From NCBI RefSeq assembly GCF_030161555.1, contig NZ_BSUK01000001.1, positions 1,240,001 through 1,304,000 of the forward strand: a stretch of 64,000 bases of DNA, read 5' to 3'. This document shows, one piece after another, positions 36,884-45,658 of this stretch. This DNA is from Luteimicrobium album. Its GTDB lineage: Bacteria > Actinomycetota > Actinomycetes > Actinomycetales > Cellulomonadaceae. The position numbers were made by a program, and so were the translations under genes. Within the stretch, counting starts at the first letter, position 1; each line of letters starts with the position of its first letter. Under the pieces are notes generated by a model, which did no database searches, was not told the origin of the DNA, and worked only from the letters and a program-made list of their open reading frames with translations.

Positions 36884-37380
36884 ATGCGCGTGCTCGTCCT
36901 GGGCGCCGGCGTCGCCGGCGCGTCCGTGGCCTGGTCCCTCGCCCGCCGTGGGGCGGAGGTGGTCGTCGTCGACCGGCTGCACGACGGCGCCGCGACCCTC
37001 GCGGGGGCAGGCAGCGTCCGGGCGTCGCTCGGGATCACGGAGCCGGGCTTCGTCGAGGCGTACGCGGCCGCCGTCCGGTACTACCCGGAGGCGGTGCGCG
37101 GCCTCGGCGAGGTGCTGGGCGGGAACGTCTCCGACGTGGTCGGGTACCGCGTCGTCGGCGGGCTGTGGCTCTCGCGCGACGACGACGCGCTCGCCGACGT
37201 CGGCCGACCTCGCCGCGGTCCACGTGTCGCAGGCAGCCCGGGTCGACGGGCGTCGGCTGCCGCTCGCGCTCCTCGCCGCGGCCCGGACGCGCGGCGCCGT
37301 CGTGCACGACGACGACGCCCGCCTCTCCCCGACGGCACGGCCGTGATCCTCGGGTCGGACGGGCGGATCGAGGCGGGTTT
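36884..37380 (+). pseudogene. FAD-dependent oxidoreductase (DAO family), truncated by an IS3-family element
   Basis: The first about 165 residues of an amine/amino-acid oxidase-type flavoprotein. The FAD-binding VLVLGAGVAGASVAWSLARRGAEVVVVDR motif and GSVRASLGITEPGF segment are clear. The frame slips twice (near 37190-37200 and 37330), and the coding region ends at the left end of the insertion sequence at 37381. The C-terminal half is not found anywhere in the window. TACGGT ends six bases before ATG 36884, a likely leaderless promoter. No working product is expected. Confidence 0.85.
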
Positions 37381-37418
37381 TCTTGGAGGCTCGTGACCTT
37401 GGAAACGAGGATGAGCAC

Positions 37419-37763
37419 GTGCCCAGGAAGCAGGTGCCCGGGAAGCCGCGGACGCGGCGACACTCCCCGGAGGAGAAGGCAGCGGCGGTCCGGATGGTCC
37501 CCACGCTGCGTGCAGAGCTCGGTACCGAGCACGGGACGGTCCAGCGGGTCGCCGCGCAACTGGGCTACGGCGTGGAGTCGGTGCGTCAGTGGGTCAAGCA
37601 GGCCGACATCGACGACGGCCATGTCGCGGGCGTGAGCACAGCCGAAGCGCGTCGGATCCGAGAGCTCGAGCAGGAGAACCGCGAGCTCAAACGAGCCAAC
37701 GAGATCCTGAAGCGAGCGGCCTCTTTCTTCGGGGCGGAACTCGACCGCCAACACAAGAAGTAG
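37419..37763 (+). CDS. IS3-family transposase OrfA
   Basis: A 114-residue DNA-binding protein. It has the helix-turn-helix RHSPEEKAAAVRMV...VAAQLGYGVESVRQWVKQADID and the leucine-zipper-like helix ARRIRELEQENRELKRANEILKRAASFFGAEL that mediates multimerisation. This is the standard OrfA of the IS3 group. GTG 37419 is taken as the start. It overlaps the OrfB frame. Confidence 0.9.
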   Translation: MPRKQVPGKPRTRRHSPEEKAAAVRMVPTLRAELGTEHGTVQRVAAQLGYGVESVRQWVKQADIDDGHVAGVSTAEARRIRELEQENRELKRANEILKRAASFFGAELDRQHKK

Positions 37764-37764
37764 T

Positions 37765-38716
37765 CACGTTCATCGACACGAACCTCGACGACGTCGTCGA
37801 GGGCAAGAAGCTCGGAGTCGAGTCCACCTGCGCCACGCTCACCAGGGCGTGGCTGCAGGTGGCTCCGAGCACCTACTACGCCGCCAAAACCCGGCCGGCC
37901 TCAGCGAGGGCGACGCGTGATGCGGTGCTTCGACCGGCGATCCGCCATCTGTGGGAAGACAACTACCGGGTCTACGGCGCCCGGAAGCTGTGGAAGGCCG
38001 CCAGGCGTGCCGGCTGGGAGGTCGGGCGTGACAAGGCCGCCCGGCTGATGCGCGCTGAGGACATCGCCGGCGCCGTGCGCACCAAGCGGGTGCGCACCAC
38101 CCGGCGTGATGACACTGCTGCGCGTCATCCGGACCTGGTCAAGCGGGACTTCACCGCCACCGGGCCGAACCAGCTGTGGGTGACCGACCTGACCTTCGTG
38201 CCGACGTTCGCCGGGATCGCCTACGTGTGCTTCATCGTCGACGCCTACTCGCGCATGATCGTGGGGTGGCGGGTCGCCTCGCACATGCGCACCGAGATGG
38301 TGCTCGATGCCATCGAGATGGCTCGCTGGTCGCGCGGCACCCAGCTCACCGGGCTGCGATGTCACAGCGATGCCGGGAGCCAGTTCACGAGCCTGCGCTA
38401 TGGCGAACGGCTGGCCGAGATCGGTGCCGTGCCGTCGATCGGGACCGTCGGCGACTCCTTCGATAACGCACGCGCTCGCCGAGACCGTGAACGGCTACTA
38501 CAAGGCCGAACTGATCCGCGGGCCCGCCCGGCCCCGGCCGTGGCGCACCATCGAGGACGTCGAGCTGGCGACACTCGGGTGGTGCACTGGCACAACCACC
38601 AGCGGCTGCACGGTTACCTCGGCGACATCCCACCGGCAGAGTTCGAAGGGATGTCCTACGCTACCCAGCAGGGCGACCAGGCCCTGGTCGAAATCAAACG
38701 ACGAGAGCCTCCATCA
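37765..38716 (+). pseudogene. IS3-family transposase OrfB (DDE integrase), frameshifted twice
   Basis: The catalytic half of the transposase. The HTH_21 region (NYRVYGARKLWKAARRAG) and rve core with WVTDLTFVPTFAGIAYVCFIVD, CHSDAGSQFTS and, after the first break, AETVNGYYKAELI carry the D, D and E residues. First break near 38465-38472: ACGC is present twice in tandem. Second near 38578: one G is missing before GTGCACTGG. The end, with HNHQRLHGYLGDIPPAEFE, is normal, but no stop codon is met before the right end, so the reading frame would run into the neighbouring fragment. Confidence 0.85.
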
Positions 38717-38733
38717 GACCCAGTGCGGTTCAC

Positions 38734-39003
38734 GGCACCACGTGGGAGCACCTCGGCCGGTACACGTGCGAAGCCGGGAAGAACTGCCACATCACCCTCA
38801 CCAACGACGCGAACAACCGCGTCGTCGCCGACGCCGTCCAGTTCCGCCAGGACGACACCACCATCGCCTGGACCCCCGACCTCCCCACCACGGGAGGATG
38901 GGACGTCTACACCACCTGGGACGACGACCCCGACAACAACGGCGCCCACCGCGCCACCAACGCCCCCTACACCGTCACCACCACCGGCGGCCAGGGTTCC
39001 TAG
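38734..39003 (+). pseudogene. 3' fragment of a GH2/golvesin-domain protein gene
   Basis: This stretch is nearly identical to 48571-48945 in the GH2 gene 10 kb away, except that 117 bases (39 codons) between two CACCATC copies are absent, and it ends with its own different tail GGQGS and stop at 39001-39003. It starts abruptly 17 bases after the IS3 right end. It is therefore the last 90 codons of a related gene whose 5' part was lost. A hairpin terminator follows. Confidence 0.85.
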
Positions 39004-39014
39004 CACCCGAAGTC

Positions 39015-39059
39015 GCAAGCGAGGGAGGACGGCGCCGCGTGCGCCGTCCCCTCCCTTGC
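39015..39059 (+). terminator. Hairpin terminator after the GH2-type fragment
   Basis: A 21-base left arm (39015-39035, beginning GCAAGCGAGGGAGG) pairs with a 19-base right arm (39041-39059, ending CCTCCCTTGC) around a CGCGT loop, with two small bulges. It follows the stop of the fragment by 11 bases. Confidence 0.7.
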
Positions 39060-39378
39060 ACGTGCATGCGGGCCACGGGGATGCGGGGACCCTCGCGACG
39101 GTGCCGACGACGAATGCCGACGCCGACGCCGACGCCGACGCCGCAGGGATATCCGTCCCGGACATGCGAACCCCCGAGACAGGGCGGAGCTGGAAGCACC
39201 CGAGTCCTTCCTCTGCGCGGAGCACCCGTCCCTCATGCTCTCGAGGCTCCGCCTCCACGGGGGCCTCGACCTTCCGGCAGGTGTGCCGGGCCATTCGAAG
39301 GCGAGCGGTGCGGCCGCGCCGAGCTACGCAGTCCTCCCTGGGTCCGCGTCGACGACCCGGACCGCCCTCCCCAACGCA

Positions 39379-39416
39379 CGATGCCTCGCACGTCCCGACG
39401 GACGTGCGAGGCATCG
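39379..39416 (-). terminator. Perfect 17-bp hairpin downstream of the sugar ABC operon
   Basis: CGATGCCTCGCACGTCC, loop CGAC, then its exact reverse complement. It lies 43 bases past the stop of the last permease gene on the minus strand and probably ends that operon. Confidence 0.75.
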
Positions 39417-39458
39417 AACGTGGCGACGGGTTCAGCGCCGCCGGCTCTTACGGGCCGG

Positions 39459-40406
39459 TCAGCCCTTGAGGCCCGTCTGGGCGAGCCCCTGAACGAACTG
39501 CCGCTGGGCGAACAGGAACACGACGAGCACGGGCAGGACGGTCAGCGTGGTCGCGGCAAGCTGCACGTTCCACATCGGCCCGCCGTAGGCGTCGACGTAC
39601 TGCGTCAGCGCCTGCGGGAGCGTGAACTTGCTCTTGCTCGACAGGTACACGATCGGCTCGAGGTACATGTTCCACGACTTGAGGAACGTGAAGATGGCGA
39701 CAGCTGCGAGCGCCGATCGCGAGAGCGGGAACCCGATCCGCCAGAACAGGCCCCACCGGCCCAGCCCATCCATGCGTCCCGCCTCCTCGAGCTCACCCGG
39801 CAGGGAGACGAAGAACTGCCGCATGATGAACGACGCGAGGACGCTCGGCGCCCCGAAGATCGGCACCACGATGAGCGGCCAGTGCGTGTCGACGAGACCG
39901 AGCGAGTTCATCATCCTGAACAGCGGGACGATCGTGACCTCGGCCGGAACGAGCAGCCCCACGAGCACGACGACGAAGAGCACGTTGGCGCCGGGGAGTC
40001 GGACGCGCGCGAACGCGTAGCCGGCGAGCGACGACACGACGAGCGTCCCGAGAGTCACGAGCACCGCGATGTACATGCTGTTCCAGTACTGCTGCGCAAA
40101 CGGCTGCAGCCGGAAGACGTCCCCGTACGCGTCGAACGTCGGATGGTGCGGCCAGAGCGTCGGCGTCTTTCGGAGGATCTCCGACATCGGCTTGAGGCTC
40201 GACGTGACCATCCACCAGGTGGGGAACACGAACGGGATGCTGAGCACCACGAGCACGGCGACGAGCAGCACCCGCGCGAGTCGTGGGCCTCGTCGTCGTG
40301 GACGGGCGTCGGTGCGCACGCGGCCAGACGCGCGTCCGTCGTGTCCCGGCTCGGAAGCGGCCGGGGTCTGCGCCACGTCGGGGCGTTCGATCAGCTCAGG
40401 CTTCAT
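39459..40406 (-). CDS. Sugar ABC transporter permease (MalG/CUT1 type)
   Basis: A 315-residue permease with a 45-residue cytoplasmic lead and six helices. The EAA loop ELEEAGRMDGLGRWGLFWRIGFPL, which docks the ATPase, is at about residues 205-230, and the end VQGLAQTGLKG is typical of CUT1 MalG-like subunits. It imports a carbohydrate together with the adjacent permease and binding protein. No ATPase gene is in the cluster; a shared MsiK-type ATPase encoded elsewhere is usual in actinobacteria. Its start overlaps the upstream permease by 11 bases. Confidence 0.92.
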   Translation of the reverse strand: MKPELIERPDVAQTPAASEPGHDGRASGRVRTDARPRRRGPRLARVLLVAVLVVLSIPFVFPTWWMVTSSLKPMSEILRKTPTLWPHHPTFDAYGDVFRLQPFAQQYWNSMYIAVLVTLGTLVVSSLAGYAFARVRLPGANVLFVVVLVGLLVPAEVTIVPLFRMMNSLGLVDTHWPLIVVPIFGAPSVLASFIMRQFFVSLPGELEEAGRMDGLGRWGLFWRIGFPLSRSALAAVAIFTFLKSWNMYLEPIVYLSSKSKFTLPQALTQYVDAYGGPMWNVQLAATTLTVLPVLVVFLFAQRQFVQGLAQTGLKG

Positions 40407-41330
40407 GGAAGACCCACCTCTTGCGCGTCTGCCACTGCACGAGGGTCAGTGCCAGGACGATCAGGAACAGGAGCACGGAGACGGCGCTCGCGTACCCGAA
40501 GTCGTTGAACCGGAAGGCCTGCTGGTACAGGTAGTAGACGAGGACCGTCGTCGACGTCCCCAGGCCACCGCCGGTCAGGACATCGATCTGGGCGAATACC
40601 TCCAGCGAGCCCGACACCGTCAGGATCGTCACGAGCAGGACCGTCGGGCTGATGAGCGGGAGCGTGATCGACCGGAACCGGCGCCACGCGTTCGCGCCGT
40701 CGAGCCGTGCGGCCTCCTGGATCTCCTCGGGCACCCCTGGAGCGCGGCCAGGAACAGGATCATGTTGAGCCCGACGTTCTTGAACACCTGGACGACGATC
40801 ACCGAGCCCATCGCCGTGGGGCCGTGCCGCAGCCAGTTGGGCCCGTCGATGCCGACGGTCGCGAGGAATCCGTTGATCCCTCCGTCGGCCTGGAGCAGGA
40901 AGCCCCAGACGATGGTCCAGGCCACGAGCGAGACGACGACGGGCGAGAAGAAGAACGTGCGGAACGTCGTCGTGCCGGGGAGCTTCTGGTTGAGGAGCAC
41001 CGCGAGGACGAGGGCGAGGACGACGTTGAGGACGACGAGCCCGACGGAGAACCAGAGGCTCGCGAGCAGCGCGTCGTGCAGCCCCTGGTCGTGCAGCATG
41101 CGCTCGTAGTTGTCACCGCCGCTCCAGCTGAACGTCCCGGCCAGGACGTTCCAGTCGTGCAGCGAATACCAGGCGACGACGACGAGCGGCACCACCACGA
41201 ACGCGACCGCACCCAGCACCGCCGGGCTGATCATGGCGTAGCCGACGATCCGGTCGTTACGGCGCACCGCGGAGCGGCGCGGGGTGGCCCCGCCTCGCTC
41301 CGCGGCCCGGCCGCCCGTCAGGACGGTCAC
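40396..41330 (-). CDS. Sugar ABC transporter permease (MalF/CUT1 type), frameshifted
   Basis: The second membrane subunit, about 311 residues and six helices, with the EAA loop GVPEEIQEAARLDGANAWRRFRSITLPL. The frame breaks near 40735-40738, where one G of a GGGG run is lost just before this loop; restoring it joins AALQG to VPEEIQEAA. GTG 41330 overlaps the stop of the binding protein gene as GTGA, so subunits are translationally coupled. Confidence 0.9.
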
Positions 41331-42656
41331 TTTCCTCCGTCCAGCAGCGGCCCGATCGCGGAGCACGTGTCCGTGAGCACCTTCTTCACGTCGGCGTCCG
41401 CGGTCCACATCGGGTCGAGCTGCGCGCGCACGGTGTCCTCGAGCTTCGCGAAGTTCGCGTGCGTGGGCTTCGTGACGGCGTCCTTCACGCCGTCGACCAC
41501 GACGGCCTGCAGCTGGTCGGCGCTGAGCTTCGGGTTGGCCGCGGCGAGCGTCTCGGCATTCAGGAGCGACTCACGCGGCGGGGGAAGTACGCGGCGAGCT
41601 TGGCGGCGTTCTCCGGGTCGGTGAAGTACGCGAGGAAGTCGGCGGCGATGGCGGCGTTCTTGCCCTTCGCGAGGACGCCGATCCCGGCCTGGCCGATGAC
41701 GTTCTGGTGACCGGCGGGTCCGGACGGGAGCGGGAGCAGCTCCCACTTGAAGGAGTCGTCGAGCGCGGAGGCCCTGCTGATCTGGGTGATCGTCATGGCA
41801 GACTCCCCCGCAAAGAAGTCCGCGGTCGTCCCCGGGCCGGGCATCGCCTTGTCCTGGAACACGGCGTCGTGGATCCACGTCATCGCGTCGACCATCTTCG
41901 GGTCCGTGAGGGTGCAGGTCTTGCCGTCCGCGCTCCACGGTGCCGCGCCCCAGGCGTCCCACACGGAGGCGAGGTTCTCCCACGCCTTGTAGTCGAAGTC
42001 GCGGACGACGAGACCCTGCTTGCCCGTCTCCGCGGCGGTCGCGGCCGCGATCTTCTCGGCCTCGTCGTAGGTCCACTTGCCCGAGTCGACGAGGGTCTGG
42101 GGGTCCGTCTGGCCTGCCTTCTTGATCAGGTCCTCGTTGACGAAGATCCCGAACGGGCTGTTCGAGAACGGATAGGCGTAGAGCCCGTCCCCTTCTCCCA
42201 CAACTTGAGCGCCGACGGCACGATGTCGTCGAACTTGTAGTCGGCGTCCTTGGACAGCACCGGCTTGATGTCGGCCAGCGCACCGGACTCGACGAATTGC
42301 GGGGCGTAGCTCTCGAGGATCCACGCCAGGTCGGGGGCGTTCCCGCCAGCGAGCTGGGTGGTGAGCGTGGGCGTGTAGTCGTCGAACGGGATCGGGTCGA
42401 ACTTGACGCTCTTGACGAGGTCCGGGTGGTCGGCCACGTAGGCGTCGGCGATCTCCTGGAACTGCTTGAGCTGCGTCTCGTCGGCCGTCCACACGGTCAT
42501 GCGGAGCGAGACCGGCTCCTTGGGCTTGTCGGGTGACTCGAGGGAGCCGCTCGACGAGCCGCCGCTGCACGCGGTGAGCGCGAGGGCTGCGGACAGGGGA
42601 AGCGCGACGAGGGCCGTGCGACGGATCGGGCGCGGACGTGAGGCGGGGGTGCGCAT
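41327..42656 (-). CDS. Extracellular sugar-binding lipoprotein, frameshifted twice
   Basis: The substrate receptor of the ABC importer, about 443 residues. It has a signal peptide with a lipobox (ALALTAC) cut before a Ser/Gly linker, and the fold of family 1 solute-binding proteins with LRMTVWTADETQLKQFQEIADAY and GGNAPDLAWILESYAPQFV. Two frame breaks, near 42185-42195 (G-run) and 41578-41590 (C-run), each need one extra base. The middle part with SGKWTYDEAEKIAAAT is then continuous with LLNAETLAAANPKLSADQL. The sugar is unknown, but the divergent GH2 enzyme suggests a product of that hydrolase. Confidence 0.9.
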
Positions 42657-42727
42657 CAGTTCTCCTTCGGACTGGTGTCGTGCTCGAGCCGGGGTCGGTG
42701 CCCGGCTCGGTCGGTGTGGGTCGGAGG

Positions 42728-44347
42728 TCAGTAGGGGTAGACGCCGGCGGGCCAGCGCCGCTCGATACCGACGACGTCGAGCTCGGCGCTGAAGTCGGCG
42801 AGATAGTCGGACTTCGACTGGACGGCGGACGGTTCGCGTCCGGTGGCGAGGCAGTGCGCGACAAGCTGGCCGGCCGCCTCACCGACGTTCCACTCCACGG
42901 GGTGGAGCCGGTAGCAGCCGTTCGTGATGTGGGTGGTGCCGATGTTCTTGTTCGCAGCGACCAGGTTGACGACGCGCTGCGGGAGCAGCGCGCCGAGCGG
43001 GATCTCGAACGGCGTCGACGCGACGTCGATGTAGGTGTCGCCGCCCGTCGAGGGGTGCAGGTCGATCCGGTACATCCCCACACCGACGGAATCTTCGTAG
43101 CGCGTGGCGCCACGATCGCCGCGGACCGCGTACGAGACGTCGTTCTCGGTCACCCGAGTGACGGCCTGGATGCGCCGCGACTCCCGGTGGTAGGGCGCCT
43201 GCGCGAGGCCGTCCGGGGAGCCCATGACGTCGGGTCGCAAGCGCAGGCCCGGGTAGCCGGTACCTCCGTCGGGACGCGGTGCCTCGGTCTGCATCCAGTA
43301 CAGCATCGAGAGGCTCAGCTGACGGGCGTCCTCCACGCGCGCGAGCTCGGTCGCACGGTCGACGTCGAGCACGGGCGCGAGGAAGTAGTCGATGCTGGGC
43401 CAGTTCACGAGCGTCAGGTCGCCCTGGTACGTGCCGCGGTCGAAGAGGTCGCGCGCCGCGATCCGCCGGAACGTCCAGAGGTCGTTGTCGCCCGCGTTGC
43501 GGGACTGGTCGGCGTCGACCGCGTAGACGTCGTCCCCTGGGTCGGGCGTGAAGGTGCGCTCGTCGATGGCGAGGGTACGCGGGTTGGGCGCGCGCCACGA
43601 GAGGAGGCGCTCTCCGTTCCACTGCGCGGGCCGCAGGTCTCGCCAGAAGCCGTAACGCTCGGGACGGTCGATGGTGTGGTCCCCGTCGGCGTGCTCGACG
43701 ACGAAGCAGACGCTGAACGCCTGGACGTTGTCGGGCTGCGCCTCGTCGGGCGCGCTGGGCTCGCCGGTGTCGTGGGCCGACTCGAAGCCGGTGACGTACT
43801 CGGTGCCGGTCAGCGGGAGGAGCTCCCCGGTCTCGGTGGCGTCGACGACATAGCCGGCTGCGACCTCATAGGTCGCGTCGTCCACGACGGAACGCAGCGT
43901 CACGGCGGACACACGGTCGCCGTCAACCACGGCGGAGACGGGGCGCGTGCGCTCGAGGAGCGTGATCCGGCCGATCGAACGCCACGGGGCGAGCATCTCC
44001 TCGAGCACGAGCACCCCGACGCGCGGCTCGTGGCACAGCTTGGACACCCACCCGGCACCGGGGTTGAGGGCCGGCAGGGCCCGTGCGGCATCGGTAAGGG
44101 GGTACTGCCGGTGGTAGAGGTCACGGATCCCGCCACGCAGGGCGCGGTAGCGGGCGGTCACGCCGAAACTCTCGACCCACGGGTGCTCGTCGGGCGGGAC
44201 GGCCTGCGACGTCAGCTGGCCGCCGATCCAGGGGTGCTCCTCGGTCAGCACGACGTGTGCGCCCCGCTCTGCGGCAGCCAGGGCTGCGGCGATGCCGCCG
44301 AGCCCGGCCCCTACCACGAGGACGTCGGTCTTGATCTCCTGGGTCAC
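42728..44347 (-). CDS. FAD-dependent oxidoreductase (PF12831 type) in a sugar operon
   Basis: A 539-residue flavoprotein. The FAD-binding VLVVGAGLGGIAAALAAAERGAHVVLTEE motif starts near residue 9, GYVVDATETGELLPL marks the second FAD contact, and NLVAANKNIGTTHITNGCYRLHPVEWNVGEAAG is the C-terminal loop. There is no signal peptide, so it acts in the cytoplasm. PF12831 proteins are often found in polysaccharide loci but few have known reactions. Its GTG start overlaps the LacI stop by four bases, and the binding protein gene follows after 71 bases, so it is part of the uptake operon and may oxidise the imported sugar. Confidence 0.85.
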   Translation of the reverse strand: MTQEIKTDVLVVGAGLGGIAAALAAAERGAHVVLTEEHPWIGGQLTSQAVPPDEHPWVESFGVTARYRALRGGIRDLYHRQYPLTDAARALPALNPGAGWVSKLCHEPRVGVLVLEEMLAPWRSIGRITLLERTRPVSAVVDGDRVSAVTLRSVVDDATYEVAAGYVVDATETGELLPLTGTEYVTGFESAHDTGEPSAPDEAQPDNVQAFSVCFVVEHADGDHTIDRPERYGFWRDLRPAQWNGERLLSWRAPNPRTLAIDERTFTPDPGDDVYAVDADQSRNAGDNDLWTFRRIAARDLFDRGTYQGDLTLVNWPSIDYFLAPVLDVDRATELARVEDARQLSLSMLYWMQTEAPRPDGGTGYPGLRLRPDVMGSPDGLAQAPYHRESRRIQAVTRVTENDVSYAVRGDRGATRYEDSVGVGMYRIDLHPSTGGDTYIDVASTPFEIPLGALLPQRVVNLVAANKNIGTTHITNGCYRLHPVEWNVGEAAGQLVAHCLATGREPSAVQSKSDYLADFSAELDVVGIERRWPAGVYPY

Positions 44348-45420
44348 GCGTCTTCCGTTCTGTGATCAGCGCCGTCGCGGGCGGCGAGGGTCGAGCCCTC
44401 GACGTCGACGCAGGCAAGCATCTGGTGCAGCTCTGGTGGTTGCGGGCGGCGGGTGCCGGCACGCGAGGTGTCGGCCGCGACGAGGCGCGACAGCAGATGC
44501 AGCGCACGGGCCCCCATCTCCTCGCGCGGGATGGAGAAGCCGGACCAGGCGCGTCCGCCCGGTCGCGGGTGGTGCGGCTGTCCGAGCAGCAGGACGGACA
44601 GGTCCGACGGCACGCGCGTACCCCGGCGCTCGACCTCGTCCACGAGCTCGTCCGGGTAGTTCTCGGGGGCCACGAGGATCGCCGTGAAGCCCTGGTCGAC
44701 GATCTCGGCGGCGGTCGCACCGACGTCGTCGAGCTCGACGAAGCGGGCCGTGAGCCCCCGTTCCTTCATGCCGAGCCGGTAGCCCTCGATCCTGTCGAGG
44801 GTCGGCTGGTCGGTGCCCCTGAGGCCGACGTATCCGATCCGCCGATGCCCGAGCGCGACGAGACGCTCGATCTGCCTCGTCGTGGCCGACACGTAGTCCG
44901 CCCCGACGTACGGGAGCCGTCCTCTGTCACTGCCACGCTTTCCGATGAAGACGAACGGGTAGTTGGTGTCGAGCAGGTGCTGCAGCTCGCCGCGGTCCTC
45001 CTGCTGGCCGAGCAGCAGGCAGCCGTCGGCGACGCCGAGGCGCTGCCAGCCGTCACGGGTGAGCTGCCGGCGGCCGTCGACGACGCGCGCGCTGGTGAAC
45101 AGGAGGATGTCCACCCCGAGCTGCTCTGCCGCGTGCTCGATCCCGACGAGGAAGTTGCCGTAGAACCCGCGTCCGCTGCGCGGGAACGTCGACTCGTAGG
45201 TGAAGACGCCGAGGATCTGCGTGAGACCTCCGGCCAGACGCTGCGCCGCGGGGTTGGCGCTGTACCCGGTGATGCGGATCGCGTCGAGCACACGCTGCTT
45301 GGTCTCGGCGCTGATCCTGACGCCGGCAGGAGCGCTGTCGTTGAGCACGAACGACACGGTGGCCTGACTGACTCCGGCGATGGTGGCCACGTCGGCCTGG
45401 GTGATGCGATGGCGCGGCAC
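44344..45420 (-). CDS. LacI-family transcriptional regulator
   Basis: A 358-residue regulator. The LacI helix-turn-helix and hinge (RITQADVATIAGVSQATVSFVLNDSAPAGVRISAETKQRVLDAI) begins at about residue 4, and the periplasmic-binding-protein-like sugar sensor follows with GGLTQILGVFTYESTFPRSG and RIGYVGLRG. GTG 45420 is used because GAGGAGGAG precedes it; the frame extends upstream to 45516 without such a site. It heads the operon and probably represses it and the divergent GH2 gene through palindromes at 45490-45571. Confidence 0.9.
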   Translation of the reverse strand: MPRHRITQADVATIAGVSQATVSFVLNDSAPAGVRISAETKQRVLDAIRITGYSANPAAQRLAGGLTQILGVFTYESTFPRSGRGFYGNFLVGIEHAAEQLGVDILLFTSARVVDGRRQLTRDGWQRLGVADGCLLLGQQEDRGELQHLLDTNYPFVFIGKRGSDRGRLPYVGADYVSATTRQIERLVALGHRRIGYVGLRGTDQPTLDRIEGYRLGMKERGLTARFVELDDVGATAAEIVDQGFTAILVAPENYPDELVDEVERRGTRVPSDLSVLLLGQPHHPRPGGRAWSGFSIPREEMGARALHLLSRLVAADTSRAGTRRPQPPELHQMLACVDVEGSTLAARDGADHRTEDA

Positions 45421-45489
45421 GTTCTCCTCCTCGAGTGTGGGGCACCGTGCCGCCGAGTCTGCGATCCGTCGCTCGCCACAGTCAATTCG

Positions 45490-45571
45490 ATAATGCGCAT
45501 TATTAGCCCACAGCACTTGCTCTTCGGCAGCAAGAGAGGGCCGCGCTCCCTACTTGCTAATCCGCATAATC
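45490..45571. promoter_or_regulatory. Two LacI-type operators between regulator and GH2 gene
   Basis: ATAATGCGCATTAT at 45490-45503 is a perfect 14-bp palindrome with the central CG/GC typical of LacI-family sites. A degenerate copy, GCTAATCCGCATAATC, lies at 45556-45571. Their AT-richness stands out from the surroundings. Spacing of about 66 bases would allow looping or separate control of the two divergent promoters. Confidence 0.7.
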
Positions 45572-45658
45572 GGTCTTGACCCGTAGGTACCCGGTCATCA
45601 CATGCTGGCCGCGACGACCCGTCGGCGACGACGCCGACCCGTACCCAGGGAGAGATCG

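Larger units (their letters stand above)
37381..38716 (+). mobile_element. IS3-family insertion sequence, damaged
   Basis: An about 1.34-kb element with OrfA and OrfB in relative -1 frame, as usual for IS3. Short terminal inverted repeats share TGGAGGCTC (37384-37392) and GAGCCTCCA (38705-38713). No target-site duplication is visible, and the two flanks belong to unrelated genes, which points to a rearrangement after insertion. OrfB carries a 4-bp duplication and one lost base, so the copy is not autonomous as sequenced. Confidence 0.85.
39004..39458. other. Intergenic stretch without a gene, with hairpins and a short tandem repeat
   Basis: No frame here has believable protein character. It holds a hairpin at 39015-39059, the hexamer repeat GCCGAC in four direct copies at 39116-39139, and a perfect 17-bp hairpin at 39379-39416. 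Between 39145 and 39375 I see nothing else. Confidence 0.6.

Noticed and set aside
39116..39143. Short tandem repeat considered as CRISPR-like
   Set aside because: Units are six bases without spacers and no cas genes are present; no CRISPR array exists in the window.
38656..39414. Minus-strand frame with an Ala-Ser repeat near 39116
   Set aside because: It runs through the IS3 end, the GH2 fragment, a terminator and a hexamer repeat; the Ala-Ser run is only the GCCGAC repeat read backwards.
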